The notes under the pieces: model-generated | Told to the model about the DNA's origin: nothing | The model's database searches: none | Seen by the model: the letters and a program-made list of their open reading frames with translations, nothing else | Position numbers and translations under genes: made by a program | In this document: piece after piece, positions 27,430 to 34,971 of the stretch | Position numbering within the stretch: the first letter of the stretch is position 1 | Layout of the letters: the number at the start of each line of letters is the position of its first letter | Assembly: GCF_900110085.1 (NCBI RefSeq) | Contig: NZ_FOCK01000002.1 | Span: 124,001 to 188,000, forward strand | DNA length: 64,000 nucleotides | Reading direction: 5' to 3' | Source of the DNA: Prevotella sp. ne3005 | GTDB taxonomy: Bacteria > Bacteroidota > Bacteroidia > Bacteroidales > Bacteroidaceae

Positions 27430-27945
27430 TTAACCTTCACGCACGGGTCGAGGGTCGTTTTCCTCCTTCAAGAAGTTCAAAAACAGCTCCATAGCCTTGT
27501 TCGTAGCGATGGCCAGATTGATGTCACGACCATGATCTTCCTCCACCTTCAACGTTACCACATGATCCAGACTTCCGCAGGCCAGCCAGATGGTTCCAAC
27601 AGGGATATCCTTCGTACCGCCGGTAGGTCCCGCAAAGCCTGTTGCCGAGATGGCATAATCGGTATTCAGCGCCTTGCACGCTCCTTTCACCATGGCAATG
27701 GCAACTTCCTCACACACAGCCGTTTTCTCTTCCAGCACCTGAGGGTCCACACCCAGCAGGCGCTCCTTGATTTCGTTGACATACGAGATGATACCACCCT
27801 TGAAATACTTCGAGGCACCAGGCACTGCGATGATGGCCTCGGCAATACGTCCACCCGTACAACTCTCAGCCGTACCTACCGTCTTCTCCGTCTCCCAGAG
27901 AATCTCACTCACCTCCCTACTCGTTATCTTACTCTCAAAATCCAT
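27430..27945 (-). CDS. pncC: CinA-type nicotinamide-nucleotide amidohydrolase
   Basis: A 171-residue stand-alone CinA C-terminal domain with ETVGTAESCTGGRIAEAI-like pattern (TAESCTGG) and SATGFAGPTGG. The family deamidates NMN to nicotinate mononucleotide and recycles pyridine nucleotides. The N-terminal pyrophosphatase domain of full-length CinA is absent, as in E. coli PncC. It is the third gene of map-tsaD-cinA. Confidence 0.92.
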   Translation of the reverse strand: MDFESKITSREVSEILWETEKTVGTAESCTGGRIAEAIIAVPGASKYFKGGIISYVNEIKERLLGVDPQVLEEKTAVCEEVAIAMVKGACKALNTDYAISATGFAGPTGGTKDIPVGTIWLACGSLDHVVTLKVEEDHGRDINLAIATNKAMELFLNFLKEENDPRPVREG

Positions 27946-27986
27946 ATCTTACCTTTTTACTTTTTTACCTTTTTACCCTTTTACCT
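27946..27986 (-). repeat. GTAAAAA-type low-complexity spacer
   Basis: The gap between tsaD and cinA consists of AAAAAGGTAAAAAAGTAAAA-like units on the coding strand, ending at the cinA start. Confidence 0.7.
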
Positions 27987-29012
27987 TTACTCAAACGTCA
28001 CTTTGCTAAATGCCGGTGCATCGATGGGACAAAACTCCTTATCAAGATACTTAAAATACCCCACCACACCGATCATCGCCGCATTATCAGTGGTATAACT
28101 GAACTTCGGGATATAAATCGTCCAGCCATAGCGCTTCTCTGCGTCATAGAACGCATTACGCAAGCCGTTGTTGGCACTCACGCCACCAGCCACAGCCACA
28201 TGTTTGATGCCCGTCTGCTTCACGGCCTTCTTCAACTTCTTCATCAGAATATCCACAATCGTCCATTCCAACGAAGCCGCGATATCCTCCTTATGATGCT
28301 CGATGAAATCGGGATCTTCCTTCACCCACTTCTGCATCGAATAGAGGAACGAGGTCTTCAATCCCGAGAAGCTATAGTCGAGATTGGGGATATTGGGCTC
28401 GGCAAACTGATACGCCTTCGGATTGCCCTGACGCGCCAACCTGTCGATAATCGGACCTCCGGGATAACCCAATCCCATCACCTTCGAGCACTTGTCGATG
28501 GCCTCGCCAGCCGCATCGTCGATGGTCTGTCCCAACACCTCCATATCGTTGTAGGCATTCACCTTCACAATCTGCGAATTACCGCCAGAGACCAGCAGAC
28601 AGAGGAAAGGCAGGGGCGGCAACTTAGAAGGCTGATCCGGCTCCTTGATAAAGTGTGCCATCACATGCCCCTGCAGATGGTTGACATCTATCAGGGGGAT
28701 GCCCAGACTGCGTGCAAATCCCTTGGCAAAGCTGACACCCACCAACAGCGACCCCATCAGTCCAGGCCCGCGTGTAAACGCGATGGCCGACAACTGTTCC
28801 TTCGTAATACCGGCCCGTTTGATGGCCTGATCCACCACGGGCACCACATTCTGCTGATGGGCGCGCGAAGCCAGTTCAGGCACCACACCGCCATAAGCCT
28901 CATGGACAGCCTGCGACGCAGTCACGTTCGACAACAGCTCCCCATTCCTGAGCACCGCCGCCGACGTATCGTCACACGAACTCTCTATACCTAATATATA
29001 TATATCACCCAT
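27987..29012 (-). CDS. tsaD: tRNA N6-adenosine threonylcarbamoyltransferase TsaD
   Basis: Makes t6A37 in ANN-decoding tRNAs together with TsaB, TsaC and TsaE. Seen: LGIESSCDDTSAAVL at the N-terminus, metal-binding HLQGHVMAH, CLLVSGGNSQIV and VAVAGGVSANNGLR. The ATG at 29012 (MGDIYILGIES) is chosen over an in-frame TTG in the repeat tract upstream. Confidence 0.97.
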   Translation of the reverse strand: MGDIYILGIESSCDDTSAAVLRNGELLSNVTASQAVHEAYGGVVPELASRAHQQNVVPVVDQAIKRAGITKEQLSAIAFTRGPGLMGSLLVGVSFAKGFARSLGIPLIDVNHLQGHVMAHFIKEPDQPSKLPPLPFLCLLVSGGNSQIVKVNAYNDMEVLGQTIDDAAGEAIDKCSKVMGLGYPGGPIIDRLARQGNPKAYQFAEPNIPNLDYSFSGLKTSFLYSMQKWVKEDPDFIEHHKEDIAASLEWTIVDILMKKLKKAVKQTGIKHVAVAGGVSANNGLRNAFYDAEKRYGWTIYIPKFSYTTDNAAMIGVVGYFKYLDKEFCPIDAPAFSKVTFE

Positions 29013-29041
29013 TTCAATCTTCAATCTTCAATTTTCAATCT
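29013..29041 (-). repeat. ATTGAA-type low-complexity spacer
   Basis: The map-tsaD gap reads on the coding strand as repeats of ATTGAAGATTGAAAATTGAA and ends at the tsaD ATG. The same type occurs at 25600-25622 and 45829-45858. Confidence 0.7.
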
Positions 29042-29902
29042 TCAATACGTCAGCACTTCCACGCCATGCTCCGTCATCACGAGCGTATGCTCCCACTGGG
29101 CACTCGGTTTCTCATCCTCAGTGATCACCTCCCACCCATACGGATCGTCGGCATCGATAAATACCCGCCAGGTGCCCATATTAATCATCGGCTCGATGGT
29201 AAACACCATACCTGGCACCAGCAGCATACCTGTGCCGCGATGGCCGTAATGGTTCACGTCGGGCTCCTCATGGAACTGCAGCCCTACCCCATGACCAGCC
29301 AGATCGCGCACGATACCATAGCCGTACTTCTTACAATGCTTCTCGATGGCATGCCCGATGTCACCCACAAAACTGTAAGGCTTCGCAGCCTCCATGCCTA
29401 TCTCCAGACATTCCTTCGCCACACGAACCAGCTGTTCCTTCTCAGGCGAAGTCTTACCGATGATAAACATACGGCTGGCGTCCGCATAATAGCCGTCGAG
29501 GATGGTCGTGAAGTCCACGTTGATGATATCGCCCTCCTCGAGCACATCCTCTTCCTTGGGGATGCCGTGGCAGACCACCTCGTTGATACTCGTGCATACC
29601 GACATGGGGAAACCCTCATAGTTCAGACAGGCGGGAATGGCCCCGTGGTCCTCGCAATACTTGCGGCATATCTGGTCTATCTCCAGCGTATTCATACCAG
29701 CATGAATCTGCTTGGCCACCTCGTCGAGCACACCAGTATTAACAACACCCGCCTTACGGATACCTTCTATCTGCTCAGGTGTCTTGATCAGTTCGCGCGT
29801 GGGCACTAACTTTCCCTTATTCTCCCAATACATAATGGTTTTGTCCATCTCCGTAGGCTCCTGCCCCGACAGACAATGCCATCTTCTCTTCTTATTGTTC
29901 AT
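29042..29902 (-). CDS. map: Type I methionine aminopeptidase
   Basis: Removes the initiator methionine. Metal ligands are visible in VDFTTILDGYYADASR (two Asp), GHGVGLQFHEEP (His) and FTIEPM (Glu). The start at 29902 (MNNKKRRWHCLSG) gives a 286-residue protein with the short basic extension usual in Bacteroidetes; a longer frame would start upstream of the promoter -7 box. First gene of map-tsaD-cinA. Confidence 0.96.
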   Translation of the reverse strand: MNNKKRRWHCLSGQEPTEMDKTIMYWENKGKLVPTRELIKTPEQIEGIRKAGVVNTGVLDEVAKQIHAGMNTLEIDQICRKYCEDHGAIPACLNYEGFPMSVCTSINEVVCHGIPKEEDVLEEGDIINVDFTTILDGYYADASRMFIIGKTSPEKEQLVRVAKECLEIGMEAAKPYSFVGDIGHAIEKHCKKYGYGIVRDLAGHGVGLQFHEEPDVNHYGHRGTGMLLVPGMVFTIEPMINMGTWRVFIDADDPYGWEVITEDEKPSAQWEHTLVMTEHGVEVLTY

Positions 29903-29949
29903 GTACCTTATTATATATAATAGCAGCCAGACTCTTACGAATCCGGCTG

Positions 29950-29997
29950 CAAAGGTACAAATAATGATGCAAATTACCAAAAATTTGCATCATTATT
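29950..29997 (-). promoter_or_regulatory. map promoter overlapping a 15-bp inverted repeat
   Basis: On the minus strand TTTG (29981-29978), 20 bases, then TACCTTTG (29957-29950). A perfect inverted repeat with 15-bp arms (29960-29974 and 29983-29997, arm AATAATGATGCAAAT) fills the space between the boxes and upstream of -33. It could be an operator. Confidence 0.75.
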
Positions 29998-30081
29998 CAC
30001 TTATGAGCCCCTTCTTCCTTTTGTCATCTCAAGACAGAAAAACACACTTTTCTGGGGGAATTTCTTGCTATATTCAAATAA

Positions 30082-30144
30082 AACTACACCTACTTCGGCA
30101 ACCTCTACACCACCGGCCCGAAAGACTTCTTCGTCAAGAAATAA
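30082..30144 (+). pseudogene. C-terminal remnant of a lost gene
   Basis: Twenty codons (NYTYFGNLYTTGPKDFFVKK) in good codon usage end with TAA immediately before a strong terminator, and a stop lies just upstream in the same frame. It looks like the tail of a gene whose body was deleted. The family is not recognised. Confidence 0.45.
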
Positions 30145-30187
30145 AAGAAAATCCCCGAAACCACCAACGGTTTCGGGGATTTTCTTT
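30144..30187. terminator. Long bidirectional terminator hairpin
   Basis: Perfect 19-bp stem (core AATCCCCGAAACC / GGTTTCGGGGATT) with a 6-base loop, A-rich at the left and T-rich at the right foot. It ends the minus-strand amidase unit and presumably once ended the vanished plus-strand gene. Confidence 0.88.
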
Positions 30188-30198
30188 ACTTAGGCTGT

Positions 30199-30621
30199 TC
30201 ATGGCTGCAGGTCGGCGTACTCACGGGCGACGTTCTCGATGCAGGGGCAGGCCTTCTGCGGATTTAGGTCGTGATGGCCTACGATGAGGGCCTGCGGGTA
30301 GCGGCGGTGCAGATCCTTGAGGAGTGCCCGGAGGGCAGCCTTCTGCTCGGGTGTGCGGGTGTCGGCGGGTTGACCGCGGATGTCGAGCCCGCCCTCGTAG
30401 CAGATGCCTATCGAGTGGGCATTGTGGTTCAGGCAGTGGGCACCGATCATGAACTCCGGACGGCCGGGCTCTATCTGTCCGTTACGACGGACCACGTAAT
30501 GGTAGCCGATGCCGAGGTGGAAGCCCCGCTGGCGATGCCAGGTATCGATCTGAGCAGCCGAGCTGTTCTGGTCGGGCCTCACTGCCGAACAATGGATGAC
30601 TAACAGTGTGATCGTTCTCAT
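30199..30621 (-). CDS. N-acetylmuramoyl-L-alanine amidase (phage/T7-lysozyme type)
   Basis: A 140-residue Amidase_2 protein that cleaves the peptide from MurNAc. Likely zinc ligands are His in VIHCSAVRP, His in VGHHDLNP and Cys in KACPCIEN. There is no signal peptide, so it needs lysis or a special route to reach the wall, as for phage endolysins. Its GC content is clearly higher than in neighbouring backbone genes. It forms a cassette with the smalltalk peptide and HU-HIG upstream. Confidence 0.92.
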   Translation of the reverse strand: MRTITLLVIHCSAVRPDQNSSAAQIDTWHRQRGFHLGIGYHYVVRRNGQIEPGRPEFMIGAHCLNHNAHSIGICYEGGLDIRGQPADTRTPEQKAALRALLKDLHRRYPQALIVGHHDLNPQKACPCIENVAREYADLQP

Positions 30622-30625
30622 ACGC

Positions 30626-30730
30626 CTATCTCATGCAGCTCTGCACGAAGAAAGTGGTGATTACCAAGGTGATCAACGATCCCACGAACTTCAGGATCTT
30701 CCCAATCTGGGTTCTCTTCAACTTAAACAT
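30626..30730 (-). CDS. Smalltalk protein (34 aa)
   Basis: A tiny basic peptide: MFKLKRTQIGKILKFVGSL, then a hydrophobic ITLVITTFFVQSCMR end. This matches the smalltalk family, short Bacteroidetes peptides found between an HU-type gene and an amidase gene, exactly as here. The function is unknown. The amphipathic basic start and hydrophobic end suggest a membrane-active or membrane-anchored peptide. Confidence 0.85.
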   Translation of the reverse strand: MFKLKRTQIGKILKFVGSLITLVITTFFVQSCMR

Positions 30731-30749
30731 CTTGTTCTGCCTTTAGGGG

Positions 30750-31304
30750 TTAGGGATTAGTGGTGGTGTTCTGCTGGGCAATCCAGTCAGACAGCGGTGT
30801 CACGCGCTTACCGTAGATATAGGGATCCTGCGTGGTGCCGGTGCCGCTGATCACGATCTTCTCCTCTACACCGTAGGTGGCCAGGGCGCACTTGCCCTTG
30901 AACACACGCGAGGTGATGTCCTTGTCGCCTGCGCCTTCGGGCAGGAATCGGATGTGGATGCCTCGGATGTAGGTGCTGGCGTTCCACTTGCCTGCGATGA
31001 GCTCGTCCTTCGAGATGCCGTTCTTCGTGGCCTCCACGGTGGGCATGAACGTGCCGAGGCCGTCGATCTTCACGGGGTTGCCCTGCGAGAGGAGCTCGAT
31101 GATACAGCTCGACATCTTCTTGAGCACGCCGCCGATCACGTCGTCGCCGTAGATGGAGTTGTGGTCGGCCATGTGTTTCGTCAGACCGTCGAGTGAGATG
31201 GTCTCGCGCTCCTGCGCCTTAGGGTAGTACTGGCCGTAACCGGCATTGTACTGGTTGTCGTTCTTTCGGAGATTGATTCCGAACTGGGGGTTCTTTACTG
31301 CCAT
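30750..31304 (-). CDS. HU-HIG type DNA-binding protein
   Basis: A 184-residue protein. Residues 1-125 are an HU/IHF-like fold (LSQGNPVKIDGLGTFMPTVEA, IRGIHIRFLPEG) and the C-terminal part is a small beta domain (KIVISGTGTTQDPYIYGKRV), fitting the Bacteroidetes HU-HIG family. It is the first gene of HU-HIG - smalltalk - amidase, with a promoter at 31414-31421. Confidence 0.88.
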   Translation of the reverse strand: MAVKNPQFGINLRKNDNQYNAGYGQYYPKAQERETISLDGLTKHMADHNSIYGDDVIGGVLKKMSSCIIELLSQGNPVKIDGLGTFMPTVEATKNGISKDELIAGKWNASTYIRGIHIRFLPEGAGDKDITSRVFKGKCALATYGVEEKIVISGTGTTQDPYIYGKRVTPLSDWIAQQNTTTNP

Positions 31305-31391
31305 AGTCTTTTTTTTAATTGAAAATTGAAAATTTAAAATTGAATATTGAAAATAAATTTAGAGATTTAGGAGGCTGCGCGCAAAGCCGTC

Positions 31392-31421
31392 CGTTGCATC
31401 TTCATTGCAACGACAAAGGTA
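31392..31421 (-). promoter_or_regulatory. Promoter and 5'-end hairpin of the HU-HIG unit
   Basis: TACCTTTG on the minus strand (31421-31414) is followed at once by CGTTGCA / TGCAACG (7-bp stem, 31392-31412), so the transcript would begin with a hairpin. The leader is about 105 bases and contains an ATTGAA-like A/T tract (31313-31355). Upstream, GCTCGYGGAGATAA occurs twice (31457-31495). Confidence 0.6.
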
Positions 31422-31525
31422 CAACATTTCAAAGAGCGATTTTGGGGTTAGGCGGGGCTCGCGGAGATAAAGGGAGCTCGTGGAGATAAGGAGGACTCCA
31501 GGCGCTCCCCCTACCCTACTGTTTC

Positions 31526-31705
31526 CTACAGTTCGATGCAGAACTTCTCGGCGATGAACTTCACGATATGCGGTGGCAGCACCCGCATGTTCAGTCTCAT
31601 GCCCAGGGCATCCAGTTCGTTCCGATAGGCCTTACACCAGTTCATCAGCGTAGTAACGCTCACGCCAGCCGCATCGGCCAGCTGCTGTTTTGACATTGCT
31701 TTCAT
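31526..31705 (-). CDS. DUF4248 helix-turn-helix protein (59 aa)
   Basis: A short DNA-binding protein: SKQQLADAAGVSVTTLMNW is a clear helix-turn-helix, and the ending VKFIAEKFCIEL is typical of DUF4248. Members accompany HU-HIG, amidase and VirE-like genes in Bacteroidales accessory regions. Three direct repeats lie just upstream of its start and may be its own operator. Confidence 0.85.
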   Translation of the reverse strand: MKAMSKQQLADAAGVSVTTLMNWCKAYRNELDALGMRLNMRVLPPHIVKFIAEKFCIEL

Positions 31706-31710
31706 ATTTA

Positions 31711-31767
31711 CTCGTAATATAAATGATACTTAGTCGTAATATAACTACCAGTTAGTCGTAATGTAAC
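31711..31767. repeat. Three direct repeats upstream of the DUF4248 gene
   Basis: CTCGTAATATAA (31711), TAGTCGTAATATAAC (31731) and TAGTCGTAATGTAAC (31753) repeat with a period of about 21 bases, two helical turns. They begin 6 bases before the DUF4248 start codon. Confidence 0.75.
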
Positions 31768-31832
31768 TATAACTGAGTGACAATAAGTTTGATTATAACA
31801 TAATCTATTGATAATTAATAAGTTAACTATTA

Positions 31833-31948
31833 AGTGTGAAGCGAGTGAAGGAAGAAATACAAACTTTATATAAGGAAATTGATTCATCTCGAGATGAATG
31901 TATTTCTATAGAGGAAGTTATGAAAAGTTGCTTCACTCGCTTCACACT
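31833..31948. repeat. 18-bp perfect inverted repeat with 80-base spacer
   Basis: AGTGTGAAGCGAGTGAAG (31833-31850) and its exact complement (31931-31948) flank an A/T-rich spacer, ending 4 bases from the VirE-like stop. No gene is supported in the spacer. It may be a recombination or replication site, or a terminator with a very large loop. Confidence 0.8.
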
Positions 31949-31952
31949 AGGG

Positions 31953-34148
31953 TCAGAACGGGAGTCCCTGTTCCATAGCACCGTGCTGATTATCAATCAT
32001 ATACGCATCCTGCATCGCCAGCATGTTTGACTGTTGTTCATCTGGCTTCAATTCATATATGCGGTAGATGTTGCCACTTCTGCTGTGCAGTGGTGTATAG
32101 CCCAGATTCTTCATCGCCAGACTAACCTTGCGCGACGAGATGGGCATGCGCCCGTAGGAGATGCGCTGGGCGATGGTGGCGGCACTATAGGTCTTGATGT
32201 CGATATCGGTGGGCAGGGGCTTGCGGAAGCGCTCCATGATCAGCTGCTCCTCGTCGCTCACGATACGGAAGTACTCGTTCTGCTGCTTCATCTGCTCCTC
32301 TTCCTTCTTATTAAAGAAATAGGGAAATCCGTCCAGATACTCATCGCGAAGCTGGGCATAGAGCTGGGTGTAGTCGAGTGCCCATTGTCTGGGATCGTCG
32401 ATGCTGGCCACCCGGAAACAGAGCCAGCGGCGGTTACCGGTCTCGTCGACGAGGAACCGCTCCTGATTGCCCGTGGCGCAGAGCGATGCCAGTCGGTGCT
32501 TGTTTACCATGAACCTGTCGTAAGGCCGGCGTATCTTCAGCCTCACCTTCGTGGACAGCGACTTCAGGTCGGCATTGTGCTGGTCGCGGAAAGCGTCCAC
32601 CTCTTCTATCTCCACCAGACAGTTCTCGGTGAGGGCTATCTGCTCGTCTTTATTACTGAACGAGTTGGTGGAGTTCTCATGGTAATAGGGCTGCAGCTCC
32701 ACAGGAAGCAGATACCGGAAGAAGGTGGTCTTATAGATGCCCTGGTCGCCGATGAGGGTGAGGATGGTCTGGTTGGCATTGTCATCGCTGAGCCAGGTGG
32801 CCATCGAGGCTACGAGCCACTTGTGGAGTGCCCAGCGGAAGAGCTGATGGGCCTGACGCAGGCTCTGCCCTGTCTGCACGGGATCAACCACCACGTGGTC
32901 GGCCAGCTCAGCCACACGGTCGGTGCCGTCCCACTTAGGCAGTCTCTGTATGTAGTCGCGTACAGGGTGTATGAGCTTGGCCACATCGCTTTTCACAATA
33001 TCATTCACATCGCCCTTGGCCACCCAGCGACGGGTCTCTATGTTCATGTCCTTGCGCAGGGAACACACAGCCCGTTCGTCGAGCTGTTCCCACACCCTGT
33101 CGGGCCCGCGGCGGAAGTACGACTGGTCGGTGATCTGATTATAGATGATCTCTATGCCCTGGTCGCTGAGCCACTGTATCTGGTCGTGCAGGCTGAGATT
33201 TTCGCCTTTCTTGTTGCGCCCCGACTTGTTAAGACGCCAGATGCCGTGCTGTGACTGACGGTGGGCATAGACCCACCTGATGATGGCGTTGCGGTCCTTC
33301 TGTCCGTAGTCGGCCCAGGCCTGTTCTGCCCACTCTGTCAGGCTCTCCTCCGAGGTGCCAAAACGGTTGAAGAGGTGGACGGCATGCATCACGAAGGCAT
33401 GGTGGGTGCCAGGTCCATAAACCACATCGCGCTTGGCGAGCATCTTCTCCACCACGCTCCATGTCTCGTTGGCAGCGGTGTGATACGTACCGGGAGCTTC
33501 ATTCTTGCGCGGCTTGCCCGACTCCGTACTCGGGTCGAGGTTGGCCTCTGCCGCCTCGGCATCGCTGACGGCAAAGGGTTCTGCATCGGGGTTATAGTAG
33601 GCCTCTGCATCGTGGGCCATGCCAGAGAGTCGTGTCAGGTCGCCACACTTGCCATCGTAATCCATCCCTGCCAGACCGGCGAAATAGGTGTTACCTTTGC
33701 GGTAGGCCGCCCGGTAAAGCAATGCGTTTTGTGGCGGCTTGCCGTTCTCGTCGACATAACGGTAGATACACCTGAGGCCCTTGCCGCTGATAGTACGGTA
33801 AAGCAGGAGTGTATGCGGATCGGCTGCAATCTTCTGGAAGACTTCATCCACTTGGTCTATGTGGTCGATGTCGCAGAGTGAGAGCCCCGTTACGCTGGCC
33901 ACGTGCTGTGTCTGCCGGCCACGATCCTGGAAGACGACAGCCACCGAGAAGGCCGGCATCATGGCCTCCTTCACCTTCTTTTTGGCCTCTTCGGGGCTGA
34001 TGGCGAGGGCCATATTCCGATAGAGCTCGGTTTTCTGGGCCACACTCTTGTCGTGACTGATCCACCAGAGGATGCTCTCCAACGTCAGGGGCTTACTCTC
34101 ATAAGACTGTAAAGTGTTGAACACACTTAATTTCAAAATATCTGTCAT
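31953..34148 (-). CDS. VirE/BT4734-type primase-helicase-like protein
   Basis: A 731-residue protein. Residues 60-165 form a BT4734-like N-terminal domain with primase-polymerase features (CDIDHID near residue 92, SGKGLRCIYR near 121). Residues 400-600 form a VirE/D5-like P-loop ATPase with Walker A GDQGIYKT (467-474) and acidic VEIEEVDAF. A C-terminal winged-helix-like part follows. Such proteins are common in Bacteroidales mobile cassettes next to DUF4248 and HU-HIG genes. It ends 4 bases from an 18-bp inverted repeat. Confidence 0.9.
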   Translation of the reverse strand: MTDILKLSVFNTLQSYESKPLTLESILWWISHDKSVAQKTELYRNMALAISPEEAKKKVKEAMMPAFSVAVVFQDRGRQTQHVASVTGLSLCDIDHIDQVDEVFQKIAADPHTLLLYRTISGKGLRCIYRYVDENGKPPQNALLYRAAYRKGNTYFAGLAGMDYDGKCGDLTRLSGMAHDAEAYYNPDAEPFAVSDAEAAEANLDPSTESGKPRKNEAPGTYHTAANETWSVVEKMLAKRDVVYGPGTHHAFVMHAVHLFNRFGTSEESLTEWAEQAWADYGQKDRNAIIRWVYAHRQSQHGIWRLNKSGRNKKGENLSLHDQIQWLSDQGIEIIYNQITDQSYFRRGPDRVWEQLDERAVCSLRKDMNIETRRWVAKGDVNDIVKSDVAKLIHPVRDYIQRLPKWDGTDRVAELADHVVVDPVQTGQSLRQAHQLFRWALHKWLVASMATWLSDDNANQTILTLIGDQGIYKTTFFRYLLPVELQPYYHENSTNSFSNKDEQIALTENCLVEIEEVDAFRDQHNADLKSLSTKVRLKIRRPYDRFMVNKHRLASLCATGNQERFLVDETGNRRWLCFRVASIDDPRQWALDYTQLYAQLRDEYLDGFPYFFNKKEEEQMKQQNEYFRIVSDEEQLIMERFRKPLPTDIDIKTYSAATIAQRISYGRMPISSRKVSLAMKNLGYTPLHSRSGNIYRIYELKPDEQQSNMLAMQDAYMIDNQHGAMEQGLPF

Positions 34149-34161
34149 AAGAGTACGCGAA

Positions 34162-34554
34162 TTATTTAAACATTACTATGCATCGTCTGATGTAACCACG
34201 AATTGTCTCCGTTCGTGTATCATAGTTTTCGTTGTCTGCCAGATTGCTATGTTCCGCCAGGTATCTGGATAGTCCTTTCACACTAATCATCAGCCATCCG
34301 TTCTTGATCATATACGAAATCTCACGGTATACTCTTAACTTGTCACCTCTTGCCAAGTCGAACTCAACCTCAACAATCTCTTCGGGACACATAACCTTCA
34401 GATAATCTTTCATATAGGGACATTCTTTTATCATCTCCTTAATGTTACGACGATAAGCAGGATAGAACAACCCTAAAAGGGATTTCTCCCTTTTAATATT
34501 TTGCCTCATATTTCTTTTCCTTTTTATTTGAGGGTTAATATTCGGTATGCTCAT
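34162..34554 (-). CDS. Unknown protein upstream of the VirE-like gene
   Basis: A 130-residue basic, mainly helical protein; a second start at 34509 (MRQNIKREKS) is equally possible. Visible features are FYPAYRRNIKEMIKECPYM and SVKGLSRYLAEHSNLADN, which looks like a small DNA-binding or accessory domain. I do not recognise a family. It ends 13 bases before the VirE-like start and shares its promoter at 34705-34736, so it may regulate or assist that protein. Confidence 0.65.
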   Translation of the reverse strand: MSIPNINPQIKRKRNMRQNIKREKSLLGLFYPAYRRNIKEMIKECPYMKDYLKVMCPEEIVEVEFDLARGDKLRVYREISYMIKNGWLMISVKGLSRYLAEHSNLADNENYDTRTETIRGYIRRCIVMFK

Positions 34555-34704
34555 AGGGACATACCATAACTATCTCACAAGTCAGATAGCCAGGTTCGGT
34601 GAGTTTTCGAGACGGGCACCCATTTCAAGAAATGCTGCCCAACAGATGGAGTTAAGGTGATTGTTAGTTCTCATAAAATGTTGACATAAACTTTTTCTTG
34701 GCTA

Positions 34705-34736
34705 CAAAGATAACTATAATAACGCATATATGCAAA
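34705..34736 (-). promoter_or_regulatory. Promoter for the unknown/VirE-like pair
   Basis: On the minus strand TTTG (34736-34733), 20 bases, then TATCTTTG (34712-34705), an exact consensus. The leader to 34554 is about 145 bases and holds no recognised structure. Confidence 0.8.
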
Positions 34737-34840
34737 AATTCATCGAATTTTTGACCCAAAATAACGTCTAAAATGCAAGATTTATGTACCACCCTACGTT
34801 TTTTACCCTATTTTCAAGGCTATTTTCATGATTTATTCCG

Positions 34841-34968
34841 TTTTTGTTTGGTATTCTCCTCACTTATTCGTACCTCTGAGCTTCCGCTCTTAGGTACTCC
34901 CGTTCGACAATAAAAGAAAAAAAATCGATTTTTGTTTTGTATTGTGCTCACTTATTCGTACCTTTGCA
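34841..34968 (+). repeat. Duplicated promoter segment, period 88 bases
   Basis: Segments 34841-34880 and 34929-34968 are about 85 percent identical by eye and share CTCACTTATTCGTACC. The second copy has a perfect -7 box, the first a one-base variant (TACCTCTG). The first -7 lies in an imperfect inverted repeat around GAGCTTCCGCTC. Confidence 0.7.
34936..34966 (+). promoter_or_regulatory. Promoter of the structured RNA / methyltransferase unit
   Basis: TTTG (34936-34939), 19 bases, then TACCTTTG (34959-34966). Transcription would start near 34971 and run through the structured leader toward the methyltransferase. Confidence 0.82.
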
Positions 34969-34971
34969 AAC

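Noticed and set aside
31711..31767. CRISPR array
   Set aside because: Only three degenerate 12-15 base units with 6-9 base spacers; no cas genes.
31836..32030. 64-codon frame starting in the inverted repeat
   Set aside because: It starts with GTG within a repeat arm, runs into the VirE-like gene antisense, and has no promoter or family features.
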